NCBI GenBank assembly: GCA_017453045.1
Contig: JAFTKX010000006.1
Span: 1-64,000, forward strand
Source: Clostridia bacterium
GTDB lineage: Bacteria; Bacillota; Clostridia; Christensenellales; Borkfalkiaceae
Length of the DNA stretch: 64,000 bases
Direction of reading: 5' to 3'
The translations under genes and the position numbers were made by a program. The notes below the pieces were generated by a model. It did no database searches and was not told where the DNA came from. It worked only from the letters and a program-made list of their open reading frames with translations. Shown piece after piece: positions 8,618-18,240 of the stretch (within the stretch, counting starts at the first letter, position 1; every line of letters begins with the position of its first letter).

Positions 8618-11497
8618 TTATTTTATGCTGAATTTTACGAAAGAATAATTTTCTCTATAATGTTCGCAAGTATAATCGTCCTTCCACGCGCCCGTTAAAT
8701 CAAACGAATACGGCGAAACGTCGAGCGGTTCGTAATGGATAAAGTGGTGCGGTCCATAAATATTACGGTTACTTGCGTAAGCGACAAGGCGTACGGTATG
8801 TTCCTTTCCGTCGGCAAAAGACGAAAGGTCTACCCAGTTTTGGAACATAAGCGTTTTTACAAACTTACCGTCTACGTAAACGTCGACGACTGCTTTTCTA
8901 CCGCAAAGGTCTAACCTGCTCGCGCCCTTGTTTATAATTACGTTCTTTTCGATTTCAAGTTTACCTGCAAAGAATAAATATCCTTGCTTTGTGAAGTTTT
9001 CGGGGGTGAGTTTTTGCTTTGCGCTTGCTATATAATAGTCGCCGTCGGAAAGCATTATAAAATCGTCGACTTGTTTTAAATTATCGTCGTAAACGCCGAA
9101 ATCTCCCCTAATATAAATACTTTCGAGTTCGGTATCGTACGAAAGACAGTTTTTAAGAGATTCTTTTTCAGGCGTAACGTCGGATAAAACGAAGTAAACG
9201 TGCTCGCTTTGATAGAAATCAATTTCGTATAAAATTTCGTTTTCGCCGACCTTTAAAAGCCCTGCAAGATTTGCAGTTATAAAACTCTTATCTAAACTTC
9301 CTTGACCGTCAAATTCAATCTTTTTGCCGTTTACAGAGCAAGAAATAATACTCATTTGTTCGCTTTCAAGATAAATCCTTTCGGGTATTTCTTTTACGTT
9401 AAAGGTGTATTTAAGGTAAATTTTTCCGATATGCTGTTTGTTTATAAGGTCGTTAAAAATAGCCATTAAATAAGCCTTTCTACTATAATTTACACCGTCT
9501 AAAGAAACTTGCGCCTTATCTATCGTAAGACTATTATCAGTAGAAGATAAAACTTTCCACTCGCCCGAAAGGTCGATTTGGTCGTTATTTTTATCGCCTA
9601 AAACAGCGTAAGGCTCGTCGCTTTCAAAAATTATTGCCGAAGCGCCGAAATCTAAATGAAGTTCAACCTTACCGTCTTTTATGCAAAGGGGCTTAGACTC
9701 TAAAGTTTCAAGGTCGTATAAAACGGGATATTTAGAATTTAAGGTGATTTTTGCGTCGACTTCGGTTTCGCCGATATTTACTACGTAAAGGAAAGTTCCA
9801 AACTCGCCCGTACGATACGCGCTTCTAACCATATCGCTATCAGTTTCGATTTTATATTCAAGGTCGGCTACTATATCGTCTACGTTAGCGTTTGCAACTA
9901 AATCGTCAAAAGCGTATGGCTCGCCTTCTAAATATTCGGGCTTGCCGTGTTCCATAACGAGTTTTCCACCTTGCGCCAAAAATTCTTTTATAAGGGCGTA
10001 GGTAGATTTATCCATAGTTTTCATCCAAGGAAGTACGACGTATTTATAATCGCAGTTGCCGATTTTTAATTTTCCGTCGCTTACGCTTGCGTGTCTTTTC
10101 ATAAGGTTCTCGTCGCCGTAGTGGTGCGGAATATTTTTAGCGCCGTAAGACTCGATAAGGCGTTCAAAACTTTCGTCAAGTTCTTTTACCGAAACCCAAT
10201 CGTTTCTTCTATCAAAGGTTAGATACGCCGTTTTGATAGGATGAAGTATAAGCGTATCTACCCTATTTTTACTCTCTGCAAGCAAATAACCAAGATATGA
10301 GAAATAATCGTTAAAATGCCTAAATTTTTCGTGCCAAGAGTTATGTTCCGAATAGTTAAGCGGATAATCTCTCTTTCTTTGTCCCCTAATTGAATAAGGC
10401 GACAAATGCGCGCACATAAGGTTTACGCCGTTTACGTATTGCCACTCGGTAATGCGCTTAAGTTCAGTAGGCGTTACGTCCCATCCGCACATAGCAAAAG
10501 TTTCGGTTAAAACGTGCTTTTTACCAAGTTGCTCACAAGCAGAACCTATTTGTTTTGGCATAAGTTCGGAGCATATTCCCCTGCCGAGTTTATCTATACC
10601 GGGAACGTGTTCAAACTCGTAAAAGTCCATAACGCCTGCGCAACACCACATTTGCATAAACATTGCCGATTCTTCTACCGCGTGCCCCGTAAGTTGACAA
10701 CCGTGCTCGTCGCACCAGTCGTAAATTTGCTTTGCAAAACTCTCTATAAAAAACTTATGCAAAGCGTTCCAGTATTTATAACGAAAAGCGTACGCGCCGT
10801 CGCATTCGACGAAAAGTTTACCTATCTCGTCCCAAAGGTCAATGCCGTATTCTTCTTTAAAATACGGAATTAAAACCTTTGAATACGGGGTGTCCCATCT
10901 ATAAAATTGCGGTTCGTCGGTAAAAAAGCCTTTCATAAACTCACCGAAATCCGCTCCGCATTCTTTGTAATATACTTCGTGCGTAAGGTCAATAAACTTT
11001 CTTACTATATCTTTATCCAAAATATCTACAACAGACGGATTGGTACAAATAGTAACGTTTACGTACGTTCCTTCTCCGCAGGGCGCGCTAACTCTTTTTA
11101 AGGTCGTTCCGTCTAAAAAGTAAACGGCGTCCGCCTTTTCGTCGAATTTATCGCAAACTTCTCTGCTTAAATAATTTTCAAGATTTGCAGGGTCTTCTAA
11201 AAGTTTCATACCCGCAAAACCGCTTGGCCAACCGTTTTCGTCGTAACACCAAGCGTTCATATCTATCTTTTTACTTTCTTCTATACAAGCCTTAATACAC
11301 TCGAACCATTTTTCGCCAAGGTATTCGGTTTTAAGCCCACCTCTTGCGTGCATAAAAAATCCGCCGATACCCTTGTCTTTCATATCGCGAATTTGCCTTA
11401 CGAGTTCGTCTGGCTGAAGGTCGTCGTTCCAACTCCAAAACGGTACCGGTCTATAATCTCTTAAATTGCCTTTCAATCTTTCGGTTAAATTTTTCAT
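8618..11497 (-). CDS. GH106-like glycoside hydrolase
   Basis: 959-aa protein of the family annotated as glycosyl hydrolase near GH106 (alpha-L-rhamnosidase type). Signatures at the N-terminus: PFWSWNDDLQPDELVRQI, GIGGFFMHARGGLKTEYLG and WCYDENGWPSGFAG, then FFTDEPQFYRWDTPY near residue 190, GHAVEESAM near 270 and LTETFAMCGWD near 340. The C-terminal 300 residues look like beta-sandwich domains (galactose-binding-like). No signal peptide, so it acts on imported oligosaccharides in the cytoplasm. The substrate is not certain; rhamnose-containing glycans are the family expectation. The start at 11497 follows a GGAG-type site. Confidence 0.8.
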   Translation of the reverse strand: MKNLTERLKGNLRDYRPVPFWSWNDDLQPDELVRQIRDMKDKGIGGFFMHARGGLKTEYLGEKWFECIKACIEESKKIDMNAWCYDENGWPSGFAGMKLLEDPANLENYLSREVCDKFDEKADAVYFLDGTTLKRVSAPCGEGTYVNVTICTNPSVVDILDKDIVRKFIDLTHEVYYKECGADFGEFMKGFFTDEPQFYRWDTPYSKVLIPYFKEEYGIDLWDEIGKLFVECDGAYAFRYKYWNALHKFFIESFAKQIYDWCDEHGCQLTGHAVEESAMFMQMWCCAGVMDFYEFEHVPGIDKLGRGICSELMPKQIGSACEQLGKKHVLTETFAMCGWDVTPTELKRITEWQYVNGVNLMCAHLSPYSIRGQRKRDYPLNYSEHNSWHEKFRHFNDYFSYLGYLLAESKNRVDTLILHPIKTAYLTFDRRNDWVSVKELDESFERLIESYGAKNIPHHYGDENLMKRHASVSDGKLKIGNCDYKYVVLPWMKTMDKSTYALIKEFLAQGGKLVMEHGKPEYLEGEPYAFDDLVANANVDDIVADLEYKIETDSDMVRSAYRTGEFGTFLYVVNIGETEVDAKITLNSKYPVLYDLETLESKPLCIKDGKVELHLDFGASAIIFESDEPYAVLGDKNNDQIDLSGEWKVLSSTDNSLTIDKAQVSLDGVNYSRKAYLMAIFNDLINKQHIGKIYLKYTFNVKEIPERIYLESEQMSIISCSVNGKKIEFDGQGSLDKSFITANLAGLLKVGENEILYEIDFYQSEHVYFVLSDVTPEKESLKNCLSYDTELESIYIRGDFGVYDDNLKQVDDFIMLSDGDYYIASAKQKLTPENFTKQGYLFFAGKLEIEKNVIINKGASRLDLCGRKAVVDVYVDGKFVKTLMFQNWVDLSSFADGKEHTVRLVAYASNRNIYGPHHFIHYEPLDVSPYSFDLTGAWKDDYTCEHYRENYSFVKFSIK

Positions 11498-11527
11498 ACA
11501 TACTCCTTTCTTTTAGATAAGAACAAA

Positions 11528-11565
11528 AAATATGCGAAAAGGTCAACCCTTTCCGCATACATTAT
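11528..11565 (-). terminator. Hairpin with U-tract upstream of the glycosidase gene
   Basis: On the minus strand ATGCGGAAAGG-GTTGA-CCTTTTCGCAT is followed by ATTTTTTG. It lies about 90 bases after the stop codon of the gene at 11656-11952 and about 35 bases before the glycosidase start. It can serve as terminator for the former. A TATAAT lies immediately upstream of it on the same strand, so it could instead be a 5' leader hairpin of the glycosidase mRNA. Confidence 0.6.
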
Positions 11566-11655
11566 ATCATAAAGAAAACCATTTTTACAATGCAATTGTA
11601 AAAATTTTTATCTTAAATTTTAAGATTTTTTCAATCTTTTTTGATTTTTCTTTGG

Positions 11656-11952
11656 TTAACTTAAAGTCTTTATTTTTATACCCCTTTGCAAAAGGAAAAG
11701 CGCGCACGAGCCACTCTTTGCCTTAGCGTTTTTTAAAGCGTCCGTCTTTAACGAGTCAAAGCGAGAAAATGGGAAAACAATCTCGTCTAAAGTTGAGTAA
11801 AAAACTATTTTTATCTCGCCGTTTTCGTATAATTCTTCGCCGTAAAATCCGTCTTCGCCCATTTTTAAATCGCTAAACGACAACTTTCCGCCGTCGTAGT
11901 AAATACCGTCGTCGGCAATATTGAAAATCAATGAAAAATCAATTTTTTTCAT
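11656..11952 (-). CDS. Small conserved-context protein coupled to DNA glycosylase
   Basis: 98-aa protein starting at the ATG at 11952 (MKKIDFSLIF). The start overlaps the 3' end of the glycosylase gene by 14 bases, suggesting translational coupling. The sequence is acidic in the middle and basic at the C-terminus, with no signal peptide, membrane span or motif I recognise. Function unknown. Confidence 0.6.
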   Translation of the reverse strand: MKKIDFSLIFNIADDGIYYDGGKLSFSDLKMGEDGFYGEELYENGEIKIVFYSTLDEIVFPFSRFDSLKTDALKNAKAKSGSCALFLLQRGIKIKTLS

Positions 11953-12784
11953 ATTTTTCCAAACTCCTTTTGTAGTAGAAAAGATATTGCTGAATATAGC
12001 CTGCAAATTCTTTAAATTCGCTTAAAAACCACTCGGTTATCTTTTTTCTATCGGTAAGTTTTCCGCTAAAATTTTCGCGGTAAATCTTCTCTATCCAAGT
12101 GTCTACGGGAAAACTATCTACTTTATGAAAACCGAAAAGAGCAACGCAGTCGGCAACCTTTTCGCCCACGCCTTTAAGGGCTAAAAGACGCTTTTTGAGT
12201 TCTTTGGTTGGCAAACTTGAAATATTTTCTAAATCAATTTCTCCACAAACTATCGCTTTAGCCACTTCAACCATATATTTCGCCCTGTATCCGTAGCCTA
12301 AGTCTTTAAAAAACTGCTCGTCTTTGCTCGCTAAAACAGATGCGGACGGAAAAGTGTAATATTCTTCACCGTCAAAAATCTTTTTTTCGCCCAAAGCAAG
12401 ACAAGTGCGTTCGATTATTGTTTTTATTCGCGGTATCATATTGTTTTGCGATATGATAAACGAAAATAGCATTTCTTCTTTTTGCTGATTTAAAATTCGT
12501 ATACCCTTGCCAAGTTCGGCTGATTTTTTAACTATTTCGTAAGGCGAAGAAAGCGCCGAAATATTTATCTTTTGGTAATCTTCGTTTAAATCGAAAAAGT
12601 TTTCAAAATAATCTTTGTTCTCACACTTTATAATCGTCGCGTTACCGTTTTGATACGCTTTACATACAAAATCTCCCGAAAACACCAAAAAACCGCCGTT
12701 AATCGACTTATAGCGAAAGATTTGACCACAATCTAAGGTGTCTTTCAAATTGAAATATTCACTTTTAAATTCTAAAATTTCCAT
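11939..12784 (-). CDS. 8-oxoguanine DNA glycosylase (OGG1 type)
   Basis: 281-aa base-excision repair enzyme of the HhH-GPD superfamily, resembling eukaryotic/clostridial OGG1. The N-terminal domain has LDCGQIFRY. The helix-hairpin-helix reads LKGVGEKVADCVALF, where the Lys of GEKVADC corresponds to the catalytic Lys, followed by DSFPVDTW with the catalytic Asp (hOGG1 GTKVADC and VPVD). It excises oxidised guanine and nicks the abasic site by beta-elimination. It lies downstream of rpmA, separated by a terminator. Confidence 0.92.
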   Translation of the reverse strand: MEILEFKSEYFNLKDTLDCGQIFRYKSINGGFLVFSGDFVCKAYQNGNATIIKCENKDYFENFFDLNEDYQKINISALSSPYEIVKKSAELGKGIRILNQQKEEMLFSFIISQNNMIPRIKTIIERTCLALGEKKIFDGEEYYTFPSASVLASKDEQFFKDLGYGYRAKYMVEVAKAIVCGEIDLENISSLPTKELKKRLLALKGVGEKVADCVALFGFHKVDSFPVDTWIEKIYRENFSGKLTDRKKITEWFLSEFKEFAGYIQQYLFYYKRSLEKYEKN

Positions 12785-12847
12785 AATCTTTCCTACTTAT
12801 TTTGGGTTTTGAAAACTTAAAACGCAAATTCGTTTTAACGATTTAAA

Positions 12848-12876
12848 AAAAACGGACACTATTTTCGTGTCCGTCA
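12848..12876 (-). terminator. Rho-independent terminator of rplU-rpmA
   Basis: ACGGACAC-GAAAATA-GTGTCCGT followed by a run of T on the minus strand, a few bases after the rpmA stop codon. Confidence 0.9.
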
Positions 12877-12886
12877 TTTTTACAAA

Positions 12887-13162
12887 TTATTCAGCAACGT
12901 AAACGCTTACTTGCTTTTTGTCTCTACCAAGTCTTTCGAATCTTACAACGCCGTCAACTAAAGCGTATAAAGTATCGTCGCTACCGATACCAACGTTCTT
13001 ACCTGGGTGGAACTTAGTTCCTCTTTGTCTTACAAGAATGTTACCTGCAAGAACTGCTTGTCCGTCAGCGCGCTTTGGTCCAAGACGCTTTGCTTCGCTA
13101 TCACGGCCGTTTCTGGTGCTACCTACACCTTTCTTATGTGCAAACAATCTGATGAATAACAT
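12887..13162 (-). CDS. rpmA: 50S ribosomal protein L27 with N-terminal extension
   Basis: 91-aa L27. The mature protein begins at [15 protein letters not shown], the usual start of L27 in most bacteria. In front of it is a short MLFIRLF extension, the Firmicutes-type propeptide normally removed by the Prp cysteine protease so that the L27 tail can reach the peptidyl-transferase centre. The extension is two residues shorter than the usual LxLQxFA form. The RBS AAGGAGG is strong. The gene follows rplU after 21 bases. In most Firmicutes prp sits between these two genes; here there is no room for it. Confidence 0.97.
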   Translation of the reverse strand: MLFIRLFAHKKGVGSTRNGRDSEAKRLGPKRADGQAVLAGNILVRQRGTKFHPGKNVGIGSDDTLYALVDGVVRFERLGRDKKQVSVYVAE

Positions 13163-13183
13163 AATTTCCTGTCCTCCTTCCGA

Positions 13184-13492
13184 TTATTTCTGAGCGATCT
13201 CGACAATCTTTACTTCGGTAAACGGTTGTCTATGACCCTTCTTCTTTCTTTCGTTCTTCTTTGCTTTGTATTTGTAAACGATAACTTTCTTGTCTTTATC
13301 TTGTTTTAATACTTCAGCAACTGCTTTGAAGCCTGCGGCTTCTTCCTTTACCTTAAGCGCGCCTTCGTCAGAAACGAGAACAACGTTGAGTTCAACCTTT
13401 GCGCCAACTTCAGCGTCAAGTTTCTCAAGTCTTACTACGTCGCCAACTTGCACTTTGTACTGCTTGTTTCCATTGTCAATAATAGCGTACAT
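13184..13492 (-). CDS. rplU: 50S ribosomal protein L21
   Basis: 102-aa L21, binding 23S rRNA in the large subunit. Signature MYAIIDNGNKQYKVQVGD at the N-terminus and KAKKNERKKKGHRQPFTEVKI in the C-terminal half (GHRQPFT is the L21 hallmark). First gene of the rplU-rpmA operon, preceded by a leader RNA and a consensus promoter. Confidence 0.98.
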   Translation of the reverse strand: MYAIIDNGNKQYKVQVGDVVRLEKLDAEVGAKVELNVVLVSDEGALKVKEEAAGFKAVAEVLKQDKDKKVIVYKYKAKKNERKKKGHRQPFTEVKIVEIAQK

Positions 13493-13616
13493 GAAAAATA
13501 GACCTCCTGTCTAATCTCGCCGGAACTTGATTTTTGGGCGGCGCTTTATAGCGCGACTTTGTTGCCCTTTCCGAGCGGTTCTTATCTATTATATATTTTT
13601 ACCACTTTACTGTCAA
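13493..13616 (-). ncRNA. Ribosomal L21 leader with sigma-A promoter
   Basis: Minus-strand promoter TTGACA (13611-13616), 17-base spacer, TATAAT (13588-13593). The transcript begins near 13581, giving an 89-base leader to rplU. The leader holds a GCGC-TATAAA-GCGC hairpin and ends with AGGAGGTC. Position and hairpin content fit the Firmicutes L21 leader, which is thought to bind L21 for autoregulation. Confidence 0.75.
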
Positions 13617-13674
13617 CCGTTTTTAAGCCAAAAAACAAACTTTTTGAATATTATTTCTATTTTTTGCAAATACT

Positions 13675-13957
13675 ATATACCAAACGAGAATAACCTGAAC
13701 CCGCCTAAAACGGTGGATTTTCCTTGTTTTTTGTCAAATCCGCTCTTGTTGTATTTGTATACGACTGCGAGCGTCTTTAACACAAAACACTTGAAACTTC
13801 GCCGTTTTAGGTGCTTGCAATTTCAAAAGTCTGATTTTAAGTGTAGACAAGGCAAAATATGAAGGCTAACCTTGCGCGGTTAGACAAGAATTTTAACGAA
13901 GTATACACCAAAATTAGCCTTTTCAAATCGGGTTAGTTTTATTCTCGTTTGGTATAT
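13675..13957. mobile_element. MITE-like element, 283 bp
   Basis: Terminal inverted repeats ATATACCAAACGAGAATAA (13675) and its complement ending at 13957, with partly matching inner extensions (AACCCG/CGGGTT). An inner inverted pair CGCCTAAAACGG (13702) and CCGTTTTAGGTG (13802) is also present. It encodes no plausible protein. The TA-rich ends resemble IS630/Tc1-type non-autonomous elements. It fills the gap between the L21 leader and the gene at 13975. Confidence 0.75.
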
Positions 13958-13974
13958 CGAAAAGGAGAAAACTT

Positions 13975-14415
13975 ATGAATTACAAAAATATTGATGAAGA
14001 AGTTTTAACTTCGGTTTATAAAAACGCGCACATTGCTCTACAATCAATTTCAAACGTTATAGGCGAAACGACCGACGAAAAAATGAAAAACGAACTAATC
14101 GGCGAATACGACGGTTACGAGAGTTTTATAGGTAAACTTTCTTCTTATATGAAAGAAATAGGTTGCGAGCCGAAAGATATTGGCGTTTTACAAAAAGCGT
14201 TTATGTTTACGTCAATAAAAATGAATACTTTAACCGACGATTCAACAAGCCACATAGCCGAACTTATGATTAAAGGCACGGTAATGGGTATAACCGAACT
14301 TACCGAAATCTTAAACAATCACGAAAGCGAACTAAACGAGAAAACCGTTTCTTTAACTAAAGAACTTTTATCGTTAGAAGAATCTTACGAACAAAGGCTA
14401 AAAAAATTATTATAA
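13975..14415 (+). CDS. Helical-bundle protein, DUF2383/ferritin-like resemblance
   Basis: 146-aa soluble, strongly helical protein (heptad-like charged helices, C-terminal coiled coil EELLSLEESYEQRL-type region). Its length and four-helix layout resemble DUF2383-type ferritin-like proteins common in Clostridia, but the metal ligands are not obvious. The RBS AAAGGAGAAAACTT is strong. Its promoter may lie in or beside the MITE immediately upstream. Function unknown. Confidence 0.65.
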   Translation: MNYKNIDEEVLTSVYKNAHIALQSISNVIGETTDEKMKNELIGEYDGYESFIGKLSSYMKEIGCEPKDIGVLQKAFMFTSIKMNTLTDDSTSHIAELMIKGTVMGITELTEILNNHESELNEKTVSLTKELLSLEESYEQRLKKLL

Positions 14416-14450
14416 ACCGCTCTATAAGTTGATTATTAGACAATTTCACA

Positions 14451-14490
14451 AAAAACCTTACCGTTGCCGTCTGGCTCTGGTAAGGTTTTT
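14451..14490. terminator. Bidirectional terminator
   Basis: AAAAACCTTACC and GGTAAGGTTTTT flank a 16-base loop between the converging genes at 13975-14415 and dnaJ, with A and T runs on both sides. Confidence 0.85.
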
Positions 14491-14493
14491 AAT

Positions 14494-15648
14494 TTATTTT
14501 TTCTTTTTGTAAGGTCTATCGCCGTATAAAGACTCAACGTTATCGGAATATTTTTTCATATTTTCGCATTGCTTTAATTCAACGCTTTCGTCAAAATCTT
14601 CAAGCATTTGCTTTTGCTTTTTAGAAAGTCTCGTAGGAATTTCTATAAGTACGTTTACGTAAAGATGTCCCGTTCCCCTTTGGGTTTTTATACCTTTATT
14701 TCTAACTAAAAGTTGAGCGCCGTGTCCCGTACCTTCGGGAATTTCAATCTCTATCGTATCGTCTAAAGTTGGAACTTTAACCTTTCCTCCAAGCACGGCA
14801 GTTTTATAGTCGATAGGTAAATCCACGTACAAATTAAAGTTCTTTCTCTTGAAAATCTTATGAGATAAAACCCTAAATTCAACGATTAAATCGCCGGCAG
14901 GTCCGCCAAATGGCGAGGCGTTACCAAAACCGCGTTTTTGCATATAACTGCCCGTATCTGCGCCTGCTGGAATATCTAAATTTACTGTCGTAGTAGTTTT
15001 TTGATAACCCTTTCCGTTACACGACGAACACTTTTCTTGAATTATTTTACCTTTTCCCGAACACGCGTCGCACGCTTTTCTCGATACGGTTCTAAAAAAT
15101 CCGCTACTGTTTACGTACTGAATAGTTCCTTCGCCGTTACACTTTGAGCACGGCGTATACGCCGTACCGTTTTTCGCGCCAGTCGACCTACACGCTTTAC
15201 ACGGTTCGTCGCGAACGTACTTCACTTCTTTTTTACAACCTTTTGCAGCGTCTAAAAAAGATAAGTCTAAATCAATCTTTATACTCTTTCCGACTTTTTG
15301 CGACGAATCTTCTCTACCTCCGCCACCGCCGAAAAATCCGCCCATCAAGTCGTCGAAAATACTTGAAAAGCCACCGCTGAATCCGCCTTGACCGCCACCG
15401 AATCCACCAAAACCGCCAAAATTACTTGCGCCTGGATTTTCAAGTTCAAAGTCGTACTGTTTTCTTTTGTCGGGATCGGACAAAATTTCGTTGGCTTCGT
15501 TTATTTCTTTAAATTTACGGGCGCACTCATCGTCGTTTGGATGTAAGTCGGGATGATACTGCCTTGCAAGTTTTCTATACGCCGATTTTATCTCGTCTTG
15601 CGTGGCGTTTTTTTGCACGCCGAGTGTTTCGTAATGATTTTTTGCCAT
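14494..15648 (-). CDS. dnaJ: Chaperone DnaJ
   Basis: 384-aa type I Hsp40 that stimulates DnaK ATPase and delivers substrates. Order: J domain with the HPD motif ([10 protein letters not shown] near residue 31), Gly/Phe-rich linker ([12 protein letters not shown]), four zinc-finger repeats [32 protein letters not shown] (about 150-215), and a C-terminal substrate-binding domain. Last gene of the hrcA-grpE-dnaK-dnaJ cluster, 69 bases after dnaK. Confidence 0.98.
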   Translation of the reverse strand: MAKNHYETLGVQKNATQDEIKSAYRKLARQYHPDLHPNDDECARKFKEINEANEILSDPDKRKQYDFELENPGASNFGGFGGFGGGQGGFSGGFSSIFDDLMGGFFGGGGGREDSSQKVGKSIKIDLDLSFLDAAKGCKKEVKYVRDEPCKACRSTGAKNGTAYTPCSKCNGEGTIQYVNSSGFFRTVSRKACDACSGKGKIIQEKCSSCNGKGYQKTTTTVNLDIPAGADTGSYMQKRGFGNASPFGGPAGDLIVEFRVLSHKIFKRKNFNLYVDLPIDYKTAVLGGKVKVPTLDDTIEIEIPEGTGHGAQLLVRNKGIKTQRGTGHLYVNVLIEIPTRLSKKQKQMLEDFDESVELKQCENMKKYSDNVESLYGDRPYKKKK

Positions 15649-15717
15649 TATGTCCTCTATATGCGTAATAAGGCAGGAAACTGCCTTATTACCCTATCTA
15701 TAAGTCGATTATTTGAA

Positions 15718-17517
15718 TTATTGATGGAATTCCGTGTCGCCGTCGTCGCTACTTGCGTCGCCGTTTGGAGCGCCTGCGCCTTGCGCTTGTTGATAAAGTT
15801 TAGTAAATACGCCTTGAACGTCGTTAGACAATTTTTCGGTAGCCTTTACAATTCTATCGTTATCTTCAGAAGCAAGTTCTTCCTTCGCTTCTTTAACGGC
15901 GTTTTCTACGATAGCCTTGTCTTCGTCGGAAATCTTATCTCCACTATCTTTTACAGTCTTTTCAACTTGGAAAATAAGACTGTCAAGTTTGTTTCTATTT
16001 TCAACTGCTTCCTTTCTCTTTTTGTCTTCTTCTTCGTACATTTCGGCTTCTTTAACCGCCTTATCAATGTCTGCGTCTGAAAGGTTGGTTGACGAAGTAA
16101 TAGTAATATCAGCCGCCTTTTGAGTTCCAAGGTCTTTTGCAGTAACGTGTACTATACCGTTAGCGTCGATATCGAAAGTAACTTCGATTTGTGGAATACC
16201 CCTTGGAGCAGGCGCAATTCCGCCGAGATTAAATTGACCAAGGCTCTTGTTATCTTTTGCGAACTGTCTTTCACCTTGTAAAACGTGAATAGTAACTTCG
16301 GGTTGATTGTCGGCAGCAGTTGAGAAAACTTGAGATTTCTTTACGGGAATAGTCGTATTTCTATCAATGAGTTTAGTAAATACTCCACCCAAAGTTTCAA
16401 TACCGAGTGAAAGTGGGGTTACGTCGAGAAGAAGAACGTCTTTAACTTCGCCCGTTAATACACCGCCTTGAACGGCAGCGCCGATTGCAACGCATTCGTC
16501 AGGGTTAATACCCTTAAACGGCTCTTTACCCGTTTCGTGCTTTACTGCTTCAACTACCGCAGGAATACGAGTTGAACCGCCGACGAGAATTACTTTTGCT
16601 ATATCCGAATAAGAAAGACCTGCGTCTTTCATAGCCTTTCTCATAGGCTCTTTGGTCTTTTCAACAAGGTCAGCCGTCATAGTATCGAACTTGTCTTTGG
16701 TAAGGTTTACGTCCAAGTGTTTTGGACCTGTTGCGTCAGCCGTAATGAAAGGAAGGTTGACGTTAGTTGAACTCATACCCGAAAGTTCGATTTTTGCTTT
16801 TTCTGCGGCTTCTTTAATTCTTTGCATTGCCATTCTATCTTTAGAAAGGTCAATACCTTCTTTAGCCTTGAAATCTGCAACGATATAATCCATTACTCTT
16901 TGGTCGAAGTCGTCGCCACCGAGCATATTGTTACCGCTCGTTGCTAAAACTTCAAATACTCCGTCGCCGATATCGAGAATTGAAACGTCGAACGTTCCGC
17001 CGCCGAGGTCGTAAATCATAACCTTGTGAGAAGTAGTATCTTTGTCAAGACCGTAAGCAAGCGCAGCCGCGGTAGGTTCGTTGATAATTCTTAAAACGTT
17101 TAAACCTGCGATTTTACCTGCGTCTTTAGTTGCTTGACGTTGACTGTCCGTAAAGTAAGCGGGACAAGTGATAACCGCGTCTTTGACGGTTTCGCCAAGA
17201 TATGCTTCGGCGTCTTTTTTAAGTTTAGTTAAAATCATAGCCGAAATTTCTTGCGGAGAATAATTTTTATCGTCGATTTTTACTTTGTAATCGCTACCCA
17301 TGTGTCTTTTGATAGAGATAACCGTTCTGTCGCCGTTTGCAACTGCTTGACGCTTTGCAACTTGACCAACGAGTCTTTCTCCGTCTTTTTGAAAACCTAC
17401 TACTGATGGAGTAGTTCTTGAACCTTCGGCGTTTGCAATAACGACGGGTTCACCGCCTTCCATAACTGCTACGCACGAGTTAGTCGTTCCTAAGTCAATA
17501 CCTATTACTTTTGCCAT
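15718..17517 (-). CDS. dnaK: Chaperone DnaK (Hsp70)
   Basis: 599-aa Hsp70. N-terminal [14 protein letters not shown], nucleotide-binding [14 protein letters not shown], linker [19 protein letters not shown] and a full substrate-binding domain. The C-terminus has a helical lid and ends QQAQGAGAP...DTEFHQ. ATP-driven folding with DnaJ and GrpE. The gap to grpE (about 156 bases) is unusually long for this operon and contains repeat-like sequence. Confidence 0.98.
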   Translation of the reverse strand: MAKVIGIDLGTTNSCVAVMEGGEPVVIANAEGSRTTPSVVGFQKDGERLVGQVAKRQAVANGDRTVISIKRHMGSDYKVKIDDKNYSPQEISAMILTKLKKDAEAYLGETVKDAVITCPAYFTDSQRQATKDAGKIAGLNVLRIINEPTAAALAYGLDKDTTSHKVMIYDLGGGTFDVSILDIGDGVFEVLATSGNNMLGGDDFDQRVMDYIVADFKAKEGIDLSKDRMAMQRIKEAAEKAKIELSGMSSTNVNLPFITADATGPKHLDVNLTKDKFDTMTADLVEKTKEPMRKAMKDAGLSYSDIAKVILVGGSTRIPAVVEAVKHETGKEPFKGINPDECVAIGAAVQGGVLTGEVKDVLLLDVTPLSLGIETLGGVFTKLIDRNTTIPVKKSQVFSTAADNQPEVTIHVLQGERQFAKDNKSLGQFNLGGIAPAPRGIPQIEVTFDIDANGIVHVTAKDLGTQKAADITITSSTNLSDADIDKAVKEAEMYEEEDKKRKEAVENRNKLDSLIFQVEKTVKDSGDKISDEDKAIVENAVKEAKEELASEDNDRIVKATEKLSNDVQGVFTKLYQQAQGAGAPNGDASSDDGDTEFHQ

Positions 17518-17673
17518 AATATATCTCCTTTTTGGTGTTTAACTTTATAATTTTACCGTAAAATACGGATTTTTTACTTTTTAATAGTTGTTGAGTGATT
17601 AATGAGTTAGTCAAAACTCGCTTTATTTTGGGGTCTCCACCGTTGCCGTTGGCAACTCCAGAGTGCCGCGCAT

Positions 17674-18237
17674 TTACTTAACTACAGTTACCTGCGCGTA
17701 GCGAATAACCTTTTCGCCAAGTTTATAACCCCTACCGAATACTTGCTTAATATTTCCGCTTTCTTCGCCTTCGTCGCCGTCCATTTGCATTACTGCGTTT
17801 GCGGTGTTAGGATCGAAAGGCGTTCCCACTTCGGGAGTAAATTCAACAACCCCTAAATTTGCAAGCGTTTCGTGATATTTTTTAAGGAGCATTTCAATGC
17901 CCTCTCTCGTCTTGGCGTCGAGTGGCATTTTAAGCGCCCAGTCTAAACTATCGCCTATGCCGAGTATTTTTTCAACGGTTTCGGTTTTTCCTTCTTCGTA
18001 AGCGCGCCTTACTTCTTCGCCTTTATGCTTTCTTACGTTTTCGCAATCGGCCCTGGCTCTTAAATAGTCCTTTTGGAATTCTTCGCACTTTACGGTAAGG
18101 TCTGCGTTTTGCTTTTCGAGTTCGTCGATTTTCGCTTGCAAATCGACTTTTTGTTCAGTTTGTTCGGTTTTTACCGCATCTTCTTCAACTTGTTCAACTT
18201 TTTCTTGATTTTCTTTTTTGTCTTTTTTATATGCCAT
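17674..18237 (-). CDS. grpE: Nucleotide exchange factor GrpE
   Basis: 187-aa GrpE. An acidic, coiled-coil N-terminal half (DELEKQNADLTVKCEEF) is followed by the conserved head FDPNTANAVMQMDGDE and VFGRGYKLGEKVIRYAQVTV. It releases ADP from DnaK. Starts 3 bases after the hrcA stop, so the two are tightly coupled. Confidence 0.97.
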   Translation of the reverse strand: MAYKKDKKENQEKVEQVEEDAVKTEQTEQKVDLQAKIDELEKQNADLTVKCEEFQKDYLRARADCENVRKHKGEEVRRAYEEGKTETVEKILGIGDSLDWALKMPLDAKTREGIEMLLKKYHETLANLGVVEFTPEVGTPFDPNTANAVMQMDGDEGEESGNIKQVFGRGYKLGEKVIRYAQVTVVK

Positions 18238-18240
18238 AAT

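Noticed and set aside
12918-13514. Rightward ORFs over rpmA and rplU
   Set aside because: Antisense shadows of unambiguous ribosomal protein genes.
13527-13862. 111-codon rightward ORF over the L21 leader and MITE
   Set aside because: It is antisense to the leader and promoter of rplU and covers a non-coding transposable element.
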